Shown here: in pieces, positions 25,253-33,975 of the stretch
How positions within the stretch are numbered: the stretch's first letter is position 1
Layout of the letters: the number at the start of each line of letters is the position of its first letter
Assembly: GCA_022820995.1 (NCBI GenBank)
Contig: JAJEEM010000057.1
Location: 106,875-170,874, forward strand
Source of the DNA: Gemmatimonadota bacterium
GTDB taxonomy: Bacteria > Gemmatimonadota > Gemmatimonadetes > Palauibacterales > Palauibacteraceae
Length of the DNA: 64,000 nucleotides
Direction: 5' to 3'
Translations under genes and position numbers: made by a program
Notes under the pieces: generated by a model
Told to the model about the DNA's origin: nothing
The model's database searches: none
Seen by the model: the letters and a program-made list of their open reading frames with translations, nothing else

Positions 25253-26394
25253 GCGGTGTTCCACCAGAGGGAGGGTTTCAGGCGCTCGCCGCGTCCGCCG
25301 ATGCGGTCCAGCCAGAGGGCGAGTCGCCGGAGCGGCGTGCCGGCCATCCATCGCCACACGCGGCTCCATCGGCGGCGGTAATCGCGGTTGTAGGGGCAGA
25401 CGCGCACGCAGATCGAGCAGTCGGTGTTCTGGTTGGCCCAGAAGCGGAAGCACTTCTCGGCATCGGTCGTCCATTTTCGGATGCCCTGGATGTTCGACCG
25501 GTTGTGGACCAGGGTGGACGGTTCGCCGTCGGCGATGGCCCCCGCGGGGCAGCCCTTCGTGCACGCGCGGCAGATGTCGCAGGTCTCCTTCACGCCGAAT
25601 CTTGCGGGCGTGTCGTGGGCGAGCGGCATGTCGGTGAAGACCTTGCCGATCCGGACCCGGGGACCGTACTCGCGGGTGATGAGGAGTCCGTGGCGCCCGT
25701 ACTCGCCGAGTCCGGCCTTGATGGCGAGCGGGATGGCGAGCGCCGAGTCATTCATGCTCGCCACGGCGCGGTAGCCGAGGTTGGTGATGTACTGGGCGAT
25801 GGCGAGCAGCACGATGGTGTCCCGGGAGTAGGTGGCGCCCGTCGCGGCGCCGCTCAGCGCGGAGGGCGCCGTGCTCAGGAGTTCCCGGTCCATGGATTGC
25901 GCGATCACGATCACGTTGCCGAGATCGGTGGAGATCTCCTGCGGTTTCTCGTGCTCGTTCTCGCGGCTGTAGGCGTGCGTGTACAGCCAGCGCTCGTCGT
26001 TCCCGGTGATCCCCACGAGGTCGGCGCCCAGGGTCTTCGCGGCGAGCTTGATCTCGCGCGCCATCTCCTCGGGAGACGCCACCGGCAGGGTGCTGTCCGG
26101 GCCCTCTCGCACGGTGGTGTACGGATCCAGGAAACCCTCGCGGCGGTCGTCGCCGTCGCGCAGTTCGGCGAAGACGTCCGTCACGTGCCACGACGCGTTG
26201 CGGAGCGCGTAGTCGCGCTGGGTGAAGCCGTCGACGGAACGCCAGGTCAGCTTCGGCGTGCGGTACGTCTCGTAGAACATGTCCGAGCGGTGCGTGCGCA
26301 CCTCCGGGTCCCAGAACGAGCGGCAGAAGATGTCGTCCCGCTGGGAGAAGCGCCGAAAGTCCTCGCGGACGTCGAAGCCGGCTTCCCTGTCCAT
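25249..26394 (-). CDS. Reductive-dehalogenase-like (RdhA family) cobalamin/Fe-S protein without Tat signal
   Basis: A 381-residue protein of the RdhA superfamily. The C-terminal part carries both Fe-S motifs: C272-x2-C275-x2-C278-x3-C282-P, and C315 followed by C326-x2-C329-x3-C333-P. The cobalamin-domain features LGYRAVASMND, AGLGEYGRHGLLIT, YGPRVRIGKVFTDMPL and a candidate proton-donor Tyr (TGATYSRD, Tyr189) are present. It lacks the twin-arginine leader and the usual rdhB anchor partner, and is shorter than respiratory enzymes, so it should be cytoplasmic. The second Fe-S motif spacing (KCFRFWANQNTDCSICVRVC) matches RdhA better than the epoxyqueuosine reductase QueG. It begins directly after the tpa stop and overlaps the DUF3667 start. 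The substrate is unknown. A dehalogenation or other B12-dependent reduction is inferred from family only. Confidence 0.8.
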   Translation of the reverse strand: MDREAGFDVREDFRRFSQRDDIFCRSFWDPEVRTHRSDMFYETYRTPKLTWRSVDGFTQRDYALRNASWHVTDVFAELRDGDDRREGFLDPYTTVREGPDSTLPVASPEEMAREIKLAAKTLGADLVGITGNDERWLYTHAYSRENEHEKPQEISTDLGNVIVIAQSMDRELLSTAPSALSGAATGATYSRDTIVLLAIAQYITNLGYRAVASMNDSALAIPLAIKAGLGEYGRHGLLITREYGPRVRIGKVFTDMPLAHDTPARFGVKETCDICRACTKGCPAGAIADGEPSTLVHNRSNIQGIRKWTTDAEKCFRFWANQNTDCSICVRVCPYNRDYRRRWSRVWRWMAGTPLRRLALWLDRIGGRGERLKPSLWWNTA

Positions 26395-27825
26395 TCAGAG
26401 ATCCCGGCAGCCGTATTCGATGCCGGTCTTCACCGCCTCGACCAGTTCGTCGATGTCCGCCCGCGTCACGATGAGGGGCGGCGCGATGGTCACGGTGTTG
26501 TTCAGGCCGGGAATGCTCCGGGTCGTCCGGCCCACGAGCACGCCCTCCTCGGCGGCCCTTCCCACGACGGCCATCATGACGTCCTCGCTCACGGGCGCCT
26601 TCGTCGCCTTGTCCTCCACGAGTTCCACGCCGGCGAACAGGCCCCTGCCGCGGACGTCGCCGACGTGGTCGTGGTCGAGCAGTTCGCGCAGCCGGTCCTG
26701 CAGGTAGGCGCCCATCGCGCGACTGTTCACGATCAGGTCTTCTTCCTCGATGATGCGCAGGTTCTCCAGCGCGGCCGCGAACCCGGAGGTACAGCCGCCG
26801 TAGGTGCTGATGTCCCTGAAGTAGTGGAACTTGTCGTCCGGATCCGCCAGGAACCGGTCGAACACCTCGCCGCGCACGGCGGCGGCGGAGATCGGCGCGT
26901 AGGAACTGGCCATGCCCTTGGCCATCGTGACGATGTCCGGGACGAAGTCGTAGTGCTCGAATCCGAACATCGTCCCCGTGCGCCCGAATCCGCACACGAC
27001 TTCGTCGATGATCAGTATGACGTCGTATTTGTCGCAGATCTCGCGGATGATTGAAAAATATTCATCCACCGGAGGAATGACCCCCCCGCCCGCGGTGATC
27101 GGCTCGAGGATCACGGCCCCCACCGTCTCCGGCCCCTCCTCCTCGATCGCCTCCCCGAGGGCGCGCGCACATTGGATGTCGCAGTCCGGATAGGTCTTTC
27201 CGAAGGGACAGCGATAGCACATCGCATGGGGGAAACCCGAAAACCCGTCCGGGAACGGCCCGTAGGCCTCCTTGCGCTCCTCCTGCCCGCTGGCGGCGAG
27301 GCAGGCGATGGTCGTGCCGTGGTAGTCGCGGTCCCGGTACAGGACCTTCGACTTCCGGTTCCCGTTCAGGTGGGCGATCTGGCGCACCATCTTGAAGGCC
27401 TTCTCGTTGGCCTCGGAGCCGCTGTTGGCGAAGAAGATGTGGTCCAGCCCGGGCAGCCGTTCGGCCAGCGCGCTCGCGTACCGGGCGGCCGGGACGGTGC
27501 CGACGACGCCCGCGTAGTACGGCAGCCGCTTCAACTGCTCGTAGACGACCCGCGCGATGCTCTCCCGCCCGTGGCCGACGTTCACGCACCAGACGCCGCC
27601 CGAGGCCCCGTCCAGGTACTCCTTGCCGTGGATGTCGCGGACGCGCGCCCCGTGGCCCTCCACGAAGACCTGCGGATCCCGGGTCTCGAGAATCCGGTGC
27701 TGGAACAGGTGGTGCCAGAGGTGCTTCCGGTCCTTCTCGATGACGTCCTTGACGTCGTAATCCGCCAGCAACGCCCCGGGGGCGGTTGCATCGGCGCTCG
27801 AAGGGCCGTGGGAGTCGTGCGGCAT
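26395..27825 (-). CDS. tpa: Taurine:pyruvate aminotransferase
   Basis: A 476-residue class III PLP aminotransferase that converts taurine + pyruvate to sulfoacetaldehyde + alanine. The N-terminal stretch HLWHHLFQHRILETRDPQ and GASGGVWCVNVGHGRE resemble the taurine-specific subgroup. The PLP site has SGSEANE, YHGTT, LIIDEVVCGFGRTG (Asp274) and the Schiff-base Lys303 in TMAKGMASSY. It lies 4 nt downstream of xsc, its pathway partner, and the next gene starts at the base after its stop. That xsc neighbour is the strongest reason for the specific name; omega-amino-acid transaminase activity on other amines cannot be excluded. Confidence 0.85.
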   Translation of the reverse strand: MPHDSHGPSSADATAPGALLADYDVKDVIEKDRKHLWHHLFQHRILETRDPQVFVEGHGARVRDIHGKEYLDGASGGVWCVNVGHGRESIARVVYEQLKRLPYYAGVVGTVPAARYASALAERLPGLDHIFFANSGSEANEKAFKMVRQIAHLNGNRKSKVLYRDRDYHGTTIACLAASGQEERKEAYGPFPDGFSGFPHAMCYRCPFGKTYPDCDIQCARALGEAIEEEGPETVGAVILEPITAGGGVIPPVDEYFSIIREICDKYDVILIIDEVVCGFGRTGTMFGFEHYDFVPDIVTMAKGMASSYAPISAAAVRGEVFDRFLADPDDKFHYFRDISTYGGCTSGFAAALENLRIIEEEDLIVNSRAMGAYLQDRLRELLDHDHVGDVRGRGLFAGVELVEDKATKAPVSEDVMMAVVGRAAEEGVLVGRTTRSIPGLNNTVTIAPPLIVTRADIDELVEAVKTGIEYGCRDL

Positions 27826-27829
27826 CGCG

Positions 27830-29560
27830 CTAGCTCAGGCTGAGATGGGCGTATTTCTCCAGGTGGCGCGTGGGCATGGAGAGCGCGTCCCGGCGGAAGG
27901 GCTCCGCGAGCACGTTGGCGCCTCCCTCGACGATGGCGTTGATGACGCACGGCTCGCCGCTCGCCACGGCGTCGCGCACCACGTCCTGAACGTCGCGGTA
28001 GTCCTCGACCGTGTAGCCCCGCGCGCCCATCGACTCCGCCACCTTCGCGAAGTCCGGATTGCTGCGCAGGTTGGTGCCCACGAAGCGGTTGCCGTAGAAG
28101 TCGATCTGGTTCTTCTTCTCGGCGCCCCATTCGTGGTTGTTGATGACGATGGCGATGACCGGGATCTCCTCCCGCACCGCCGTCATCACCTCGCTCATCC
28201 CGCTGATGCCCCACGCACCGTCGCCCTGAATGGCGAACACGGGAGCGGCCGGGTTGCCGATCCTGGCGCCCAGCGCGGCTCCGTACGCGAAGCCGCAGTT
28301 CCCCCACGTGAGCGCCGCGAGGTGCTGCCGGGGGCCGTCGAAGCGGAGATACCCGTTGGTGATCGAGCAGGTGTTGCCGATGTCCGTGGTCACAAGCGCG
28401 TCCCCGGGCAGCGCGCGGGTGAATTCCCGGAGGAAGCGCCGCGGATGCATGAGGGCGCTGGTGGATGAAGACCAGTTCTCGAGTTCCTCGTCCCAGGCCC
28501 GCTTCTCCCGGGCGACGTCGGCGATGCGTTCCTCGTGTCGCCCCGGATCGGGCAGCGCCGTTCTCAACCCGTCGAGCAACTCGACGGCGTACTCCTTCAC
28601 GTCCGCGACGGAGAAGAGCGCCGGGATCCTGCTCATGCCCCACTGCCGGGCGTCCCGGTCGACCTGTATGAGCGTGGCGTCTTCGGGCCAGTAGGTGATG
28701 TCGTACTGCGGGAGGAGGCCGAAGACCCCGAGCCGGGTCCCGAGAGCGAGCACCACGTCGGCCTTCGCGATGGTGCGCATGGCGGCCTTCGACCCGCAGT
28801 AGCCGATCGGCCCGCACCCGAGTTCGTGGCTCCAGGGAAAGGTGTCGTTGTGGAGGTAGGTGTTGACGACCGGCGCGCTCAGATGCTCGGCCAGCGCCTT
28901 GACCTCCTTCACGGCGTCCCCCTGGCTCACCCCCCCTCCGGAGACGATGACGGGATAGCGGGCGGCTTTCAGGATCCGGACCGCCTCTTCGATGTCCCCC
29001 CTGGGAGGCCGGCCGGGACCGAGGACAGGCGTCGGGAAGATCTCCTCCTCGATGTCGCCGTAGAAGTAGTCCCTGGGGATGTTGAGGTGCGTGGGGCCGA
29101 GTTCGAGCTTGGCGCGGTAGAAGCAGCGCCGCGCGAGTTCGCCCATGCGTTCGGGACGGTTGACGCGCACCTGGAAGACGGTCTGGGCCTCGAACATCGG
29201 CATCTGGTCGAGTTCCTGGAAGCCGCCGGTGCCGATGCCGAGCGATCCGGTTTCCGGCGTGATGGCGACGACGGGGGAGTGCGCCCAGAAGGCGGCCGCG
29301 ATCGCGGAGACGAAGTTGGCCGCGCCGGGGCCGTTCTGGGCGATGCAGGCCTGGGGCCTTCCCGTGACCCGCGCCAGCCCGTCGGCGGCGTGCGCGGCCG
29401 CCTGTTCGTGCGCGACCGAGATGAAACGGATGCCCGCATCCGGGAAGAGGTCGAGGGCGTCCATGAACGCCGAGCCCACGAGCCCGAACACTTCCGTCAC
29501 GCCCTCCGCCACCAGCGTCTCGACGAGCGCTTCGGAGGGAGTCATCGTTCTTTTCGGCAC
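27830..29560 (-). CDS. xsc: Sulfoacetaldehyde acetyltransferase (TPP-dependent)
   Basis: A 576-residue ThDP enzyme that turns sulfoacetaldehyde + phosphate into acetyl phosphate + sulfite. It has the acetolactate-synthase fold with the catalytic Glu (HEQAAAHAADG, Glu52), NGPGAANFV, and the ThDP-Mg motif GDGAWGISGM (446-455) to NN (475-476). The Xsc hallmark EWGAEKKNQIDFYGNRFVG immediately follows, distinguishing it from acetolactate synthase and related enzymes. GTG at 29560 has GGAGG 6 nt upstream. The ATG at 29545 lacks a good site. It is first in the operon and divergent from the AGCS symporter. Confidence 0.92.
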   Translation of the reverse strand: MPKRTMTPSEALVETLVAEGVTEVFGLVGSAFMDALDLFPDAGIRFISVAHEQAAAHAADGLARVTGRPQACIAQNGPGAANFVSAIAAAFWAHSPVVAITPETGSLGIGTGGFQELDQMPMFEAQTVFQVRVNRPERMGELARRCFYRAKLELGPTHLNIPRDYFYGDIEEEIFPTPVLGPGRPPRGDIEEAVRILKAARYPVIVSGGGVSQGDAVKEVKALAEHLSAPVVNTYLHNDTFPWSHELGCGPIGYCGSKAAMRTIAKADVVLALGTRLGVFGLLPQYDITYWPEDATLIQVDRDARQWGMSRIPALFSVADVKEYAVELLDGLRTALPDPGRHEERIADVAREKRAWDEELENWSSSTSALMHPRRFLREFTRALPGDALVTTDIGNTCSITNGYLRFDGPRQHLAALTWGNCGFAYGAALGARIGNPAAPVFAIQGDGAWGISGMSEVMTAVREEIPVIAIVINNHEWGAEKKNQIDFYGNRFVGTNLRSNPDFAKVAESMGARGYTVEDYRDVQDVVRDAVASGEPCVINAIVEGGANVLAEPFRRDALSMPTRHLEKYAHLSLS

Positions 29561-29668
29561 GTCCAGCCTCCAGCGGTGCGAGCGGCACGGTTCCGGAAGG
29601 GAATCGAGGTCGCCCGTGGCCCCGGCCCGGGCGCGCATGCAACCCGGGGAACGTAGTATAGGCCCGCC
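29561..29668. promoter_or_regulatory. Divergent promoter region between xsc and the AGCS symporter
   Basis: A 108-bp intergenic region serves both the taurine operon (minus strand) and the symporter gene (plus strand). A TAGTATA box at 29654-29660 lies just upstream of the AGCS ATG and could be a -10 element for a short-leader transcript. No obvious palindromic operator was found by eye, and no regulator gene (such as a TauR/GntR type) is adjacent. Confidence 0.4.
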
Positions 29669-31102
29669 ATGGGTGTCGACGAACTCATCAACAGGGTCAT
29701 GCGGCCGGTCGCGGACGCGGTATCGGAGTTCATCTTCTTCTCCGTGCCGGTCGGCGGGGCCGAGATTCCGCTCATCGTGGCGTGGCTCATCGCCGGGGGC
29801 GTGTTCTTCACCCTGTACCTGGGCTTCATCAACGTGCGGGGCTTCAGGCACGCGCTCGACCTGGTCCGGGGCCGCTACACGGATCCCTCGCAGCCGGGCG
29901 AGGTGACGCCCTTCCAGGCGCTCGCGACCGCGGTCTCGGGCACGGTCGGGATCGGGAACATCGCGGGGGTCGCCGTCGCGATCTCGCTCGGCGGGCCCGG
30001 AGCCACGCTCTGGCTGATCATCGCCGGGCTGCTCGGAATGAGCACGAAGTTCGCCGAGTGCACGCTGGCGGTGAAGTACCGCGACACCCACCCGGACGGC
30101 TCCGTGAGCGGCGGCCCGATGTACTATCTGCAGCACGGCCTGGAGCTGAGGAACCTGCCCCGGATCGGGCGCGGCCTGGGGATCTTCTACGCGGCCGCCA
30201 TGGTCCTGGGCTGTCTCGGCATCGGCAACATGTTCCAGTCCAACCAGGCGGCCGCCATCCTGATCGAGGTGACGGGCGCCGAAGCGAGCTTCTTCAGCGA
30301 CAGGGCCTGGCTGCTGGGCGTCCTCATGGCCGCCGCGGTGGCGCTGGTCATCGTCGGGGGGATCCGGAGCATCGCCCGGGTCACCTCGAAGCTCGTGCCC
30401 TTCATGGCCGTGCTCTACGTGCTGTCGGCGCTCGCGATCATCGCGCTGAACGCCGACCGGCTGCCCGCCGCGTTCGCCCGGATATGGGAGGGCGCGTTCT
30501 CGGCGGACAGCGTCGGCGGCGGCATGATCGGGGTGATGGTCATCGGGTTCCGGAGGGCCGTGTTCTCCAACGAGGCCGGCCTCGGTTCCGCCGCCATCGC
30601 GCACTCGGCGGTGCAGACGGACGAACCTTCCACCGAGGGCTTCGTCAGCCTGCTGGAGCCGTTCATCGACACGGTCGTCATCTGCACGATGACGGCGCTC
30701 GTCATCATCACGACGGTCTACGATCCGTCGCTGGCCGACGCCGGCATCACCGGCATCGAGATGACGAAGACCGCGTTCGAGAGCACGCTCTCCTGGTCGC
30801 CCGTGCCCCTCTCCGTGGCGGCGGTGCTGTTCGCCTTTTCCACGATGCTCTCGTGGAGCTACTACGGCCTGAAATCGCTCACGTACCTGACGGGCGAGAA
30901 TCGAGCCGTGGAAGCGGGCTTCAAGCTGTTCTTCTGCGGGTTCGTGGTCCTGGGCGCGAGCGTGCAGCTGGGAGCGCTGATCGATCTCTCGGACGCCGTC
31001 ATCTACGTGGTCGCGATTCCGAACCTGCTCGGCCTGTACCTGCTGGCGCCGGTCCTGAAGCGGGAGATGCACTCCTACCGGGAGCGCCTCGGACGCTACT
31101 GA
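29669..31102 (+). CDS. AGCS-family sodium:amino acid (alanine/taurine?) symporter
   Basis: A 477-residue inner-membrane symporter of the alanine-or-glycine:cation symporter family. Hallmarks are TPFQALATAVSGTVGIGNIAGVA, GMSTKFAECTLAVKYR, SGGPMYYLQHGL, GIGNMFQSNQAA and FRRAVFSNEAGLGSAAIAH. About 11 membrane helices are visible. Divergence from xsc-tpa suggests it imports taurine or clears/recycles the alanine made by Tpa. In characterised AGCS members the substrate is Ala/Gly. In other taurine-degrading clusters sodium-dependent carriers play the uptake role. The choice is open. Confidence 0.88.
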   Translation: MGVDELINRVMRPVADAVSEFIFFSVPVGGAEIPLIVAWLIAGGVFFTLYLGFINVRGFRHALDLVRGRYTDPSQPGEVTPFQALATAVSGTVGIGNIAGVAVAISLGGPGATLWLIIAGLLGMSTKFAECTLAVKYRDTHPDGSVSGGPMYYLQHGLELRNLPRIGRGLGIFYAAAMVLGCLGIGNMFQSNQAAAILIEVTGAEASFFSDRAWLLGVLMAAAVALVIVGGIRSIARVTSKLVPFMAVLYVLSALAIIALNADRLPAAFARIWEGAFSADSVGGGMIGVMVIGFRRAVFSNEAGLGSAAIAHSAVQTDEPSTEGFVSLLEPFIDTVVICTMTALVIITTVYDPSLADAGITGIEMTKTAFESTLSWSPVPLSVAAVLFAFSTMLSWSYYGLKSLTYLTGENRAVEAGFKLFFCGFVVLGASVQLGALIDLSDAVIYVVAIPNLLGLYLLAPVLKREMHSYRERLGRY

Positions 31103-31127
31103 CCAGGGGCCTCGTCCCGCGTGGGGA

Positions 31128-33965
31128 TCAGGGGGGCGGCTTCCCGGCCACTCGCTTCTTCTCCTCCTCCAGCGCGTCCAGCGCCACCCCTTCCGTGATC
31201 CACGCGGGCGCGGGCTCGCCCTTCAGGTAGTGCCCGAACCACTCGAGGATGCGGCGGTGATAGTCCTTCTGGTTCGCCTCGTCGCGGAAACCGTGGTCCT
31301 CCCCCTCGTAAACCAGGAGCACCATCTGCTTCCCGGCGCGGCGCGCGAAGTTGAAGAACTCCGTCCCCTGGTCCCAGTCCACGACGCCATCCTCGTCGCC
31401 GAAGGCCATCAGCAGCGGCGTCTCCATGTGGTGCACCTCGTGGATCGGCGAATTCCGGCGGTGCGCCTCCGGATCCTCCCAGAAGGGCACTTCCATGCGC
31501 GCCTGGCCGGTCTCCCAGTGGCTCAGTTCGGCGATGCCCGGGTTCCAGTGGAGCTGGCCCATGAAGCTCACGAAGTCGGTGAGCGGCGCGCCCGCCACCG
31601 AAGCCGCGAAGATGTCGGTGCGCGTGGGCAGGAACGTCGCCTGGTAACCGCCCCACGAGTGCCCGATGAGGCCGACGGCGTCCGGGTCCGTCACCCCCAT
31701 CTCGACGGCCTTGGCCACGGCAGGGCGCACGGACTCCAGCGCGCTCACCCCCGGATCCCGCGCCCGGTACACGATGTCCGGCAGCAGCACCGCGTACCCG
31801 TGCTGGGTCCAGGCCGTGGTGTTGTAGTAGTCCCGCTCGCTGGGGACGCGGAAGAAGTGCATCTGCGGGGAGAGGATCTCGTAGGTGTACACGATCGTGG
31901 GGACCGCGCGGCCTTCCTCGTGGTTCGGGGGGAGGAGGAGGACGAACTGGAGGTCGCGGCCCGATTCGCTCACGAAGTCGACGAGTTCCGCGCGGCCCCA
32001 CGCCACCTCGTCGATGAACGGGTTGATCCGCGTCACCCGGGCGGGGTCGGCGAGGTCGGCTCCCGCGACGAAGTAGTCCGGCGGGTCGTCGAAGCGCTCG
32101 GAGCGGTAGAACAGGACGTCGGCGCTGTCGGCGCGCGTGAGGAGGCCCACCCGCGCGTCTTCCAGGATCAGCGTCTCGGGCAGGTCCCCGGCGGGCGCGC
32201 CGGCCCAGCCGGCCGCGAAGCGGGCGTAGCCGCGCTGCTCCGTCTTCTCGTTGTAGAGGGAGAGGTAGGGGCGCGAGTCCGGGTCGATGCCGGGCTCGTC
32301 GTCAGCGGTGACGCGGGTCAATCGGTGGGTGACCCCGGTCTCGGCGCCGCGCGTGAGCCGCTCGCCTCCCGAGCCGTCGGGCGCGACGCGCCAGATGTCG
32401 TGCTCGTCGTAGAGCAGGACGGCGTTATCGTCCTTCAACCAGCCGCCGGGACCGAAGTCGCGCGGGGGGGTGACGTCGGTGGGCGTGTCGTAGTCGGTGT
32501 TGGCGAACTCGGCGGCCAGCCCCGACGTCAGGTCATACGTCGCGCCGGTGGCGATGTGGAGGCTGTGGTAGGCGGAGCCGTCCCACGAGAGCAGCCAGTC
32601 GCCGCCCGCGCTCGGCCATTCGTAGCGCACGCGCGCGAGCAGTTGGCGACGCTCGCCGGTGTCCGCGTCGGCCGCCCACACGTCGTGGTAAGGACGGCCG
32701 AACATCGCGCCCCACGGGTACGGCTCGCTGATGTCCTCCAGCGCATACGCCCAGCCGTGCAGGAGTTGAGTGGCGCCCATGAGGTCGGAGCCGAGCACTA
32801 CGACGCGGTCGTCGTCGAGGTGCCAGACGGCGAGCAGCGATCGCGCGTCGTCGCGGTCCTCCGAGACCTGCTGCTCCGGGAAGAGGCGGACATCGCTCGT
32901 ATGCCAGATCTGCAGGTCCGGAAGGTCGGGTCCGGAGTCGGGCCCCGGGGCGTCCTCGTCATCCGGCTCCCCGCTCTCCGGCTCCTCGTCCGCGCCGTCA
33001 TCGGCAGCGTCGTCCGCTTCCCGCTCGGCCGGCCTGAGCCCGAGGGAGATCATGCGGCCGTCGTCCGACCACTCGGGGGCGCGGTGATGGACGACCTCAA
33101 GGGTGTCGGGGATGCCGGCGGCGTTCGCGCCGAGGACCATCGTCTCGACGCGGCGGTCAAGAGCGCGCCACGCCAGGATGTCGTAGGCGGCGCCCTCGGC
33201 GGAAGCGGCGTCCCGGGAGCGGAGGGCGGCCAGATCCGCGGAGTCGTCGCGCCAGCGGAGGCTCCGGTAGGCGGAACCGGACGCGTCGGCGGAGCGCAGG
33301 GTGCCGGCGAGGGCGTCATATACCTGCACGCCGTTGCCCACATCGGCGCCCGTCCCGATGGCGAGCGCGAGAAGGGACCCGCCCGGGCTCCAGGCCATCT
33401 CGCTCACGTTGCCGAAGCTGGTTTCCATCCCCGTGGCGAGCGCGACGATGCGGAGGTCGGCGCCCTTGCCCGCGGGCTCCTCCGGCGGATAGCCGCGCAG
33501 CGCGAGGAAGCGGCCGGAGGCGTCGAACCTCTGCTCGGAGACCGCGTCGAACTCACGCGTCTCCCCCGTCCGCAGGTCCATCACCGACGCCCTCTCGCGG
33601 ACCGGTTCGTCGCTCTCCGCGAGCCGCTCCCGTTCCCCCGGCGGCAGGCCGACGGTCCAGCTCAGCCAGCGCCCGTCGGGGGAGAACCGCGGCGCCGAGC
33701 CCCATGGGAAGACCCGGACGGAGTCCTCTTCGAGCCGGCGCACGCGGAGTTCCGACTCCTCGTCCACCCGCGTGACCGTGTAGGCGATCCACTCGCCGAA
33801 GGGCGAGAACTCGACGCCGCCCAGCCGCTCCCAGCGGCCGTAGTCGTCGGGCGTGACGAGGGGCCGGTCCTGGGAGGAAGCGGAGGACGGGAGGACGAGC
33901 GCGAGACCGCCAAAGACGGCGAGCATGGCAAGCGGCGGGAAGCGGGAGGAGGGGGCCCGGGTCAT
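31128..33965 (-). CDS. Secreted S9 family prolyl oligopeptidase-type peptidase
   Basis: A 945-residue exported protein. After a signal peptide (AMLAVFGGLALVLPSSASSQ) come a long beta-propeller (about 40-640) and an alpha/beta-hydrolase domain. The catalytic triad is clear: GHSWGGY (Ser770), GDEDGVVDW (Asp in 857-859) and GEDHGFRDE (His891). A very acidic low-complexity insert sits in the propeller at about residues 312-350. Such enzymes trim peptides and are very common in Gemmatimonadota and Bacteroidota secretomes. It is convergent with the symporter gene. Confidence 0.92.
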   Translation of the reverse strand: MTRAPSSRFPPLAMLAVFGGLALVLPSSASSQDRPLVTPDDYGRWERLGGVEFSPFGEWIAYTVTRVDEESELRVRRLEEDSVRVFPWGSAPRFSPDGRWLSWTVGLPPGERERLAESDEPVRERASVMDLRTGETREFDAVSEQRFDASGRFLALRGYPPEEPAGKGADLRIVALATGMETSFGNVSEMAWSPGGSLLALAIGTGADVGNGVQVYDALAGTLRSADASGSAYRSLRWRDDSADLAALRSRDAASAEGAAYDILAWRALDRRVETMVLGANAAGIPDTLEVVHHRAPEWSDDGRMISLGLRPAEREADDAADDGADEEPESGEPDDEDAPGPDSGPDLPDLQIWHTSDVRLFPEQQVSEDRDDARSLLAVWHLDDDRVVVLGSDLMGATQLLHGWAYALEDISEPYPWGAMFGRPYHDVWAADADTGERRQLLARVRYEWPSAGGDWLLSWDGSAYHSLHIATGATYDLTSGLAAEFANTDYDTPTDVTPPRDFGPGGWLKDDNAVLLYDEHDIWRVAPDGSGGERLTRGAETGVTHRLTRVTADDEPGIDPDSRPYLSLYNEKTEQRGYARFAAGWAGAPAGDLPETLILEDARVGLLTRADSADVLFYRSERFDDPPDYFVAGADLADPARVTRINPFIDEVAWGRAELVDFVSESGRDLQFVLLLPPNHEEGRAVPTIVYTYEILSPQMHFFRVPSERDYYNTTAWTQHGYAVLLPDIVYRARDPGVSALESVRPAVAKAVEMGVTDPDAVGLIGHSWGGYQATFLPTRTDIFAASVAGAPLTDFVSFMGQLHWNPGIAELSHWETGQARMEVPFWEDPEAHRRNSPIHEVHHMETPLLMAFGDEDGVVDWDQGTEFFNFARRAGKQMVLLVYEGEDHGFRDEANQKDYHRRILEWFGHYLKGEPAPAWITEGVALDALEEEKKRVAGKPPP

Positions 33966-33975
33966 CGCGTCCCCG

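Noticed and set aside
25249..26394. Epoxyqueuosine reductase QueG
   Set aside because: Length fits, but the second Fe-S motif spacing and the cobalamin-domain motifs match RdhA better and the typical QueG WN ending after the last CP is replaced by YNRDYRRR.
27830..29560. Acetolactate synthase or benzoylformate decarboxylase
   Set aside because: ThDP motifs are shared, but the EWGAEKKNQIDFY hallmark and tpa neighbour point to Xsc.
29561..31072. N-terminal extension of xsc frame across the AGCS gene
   Set aside because: It would run antisense through an intact symporter gene; GTG at 29560 has a good ribosome-binding site.
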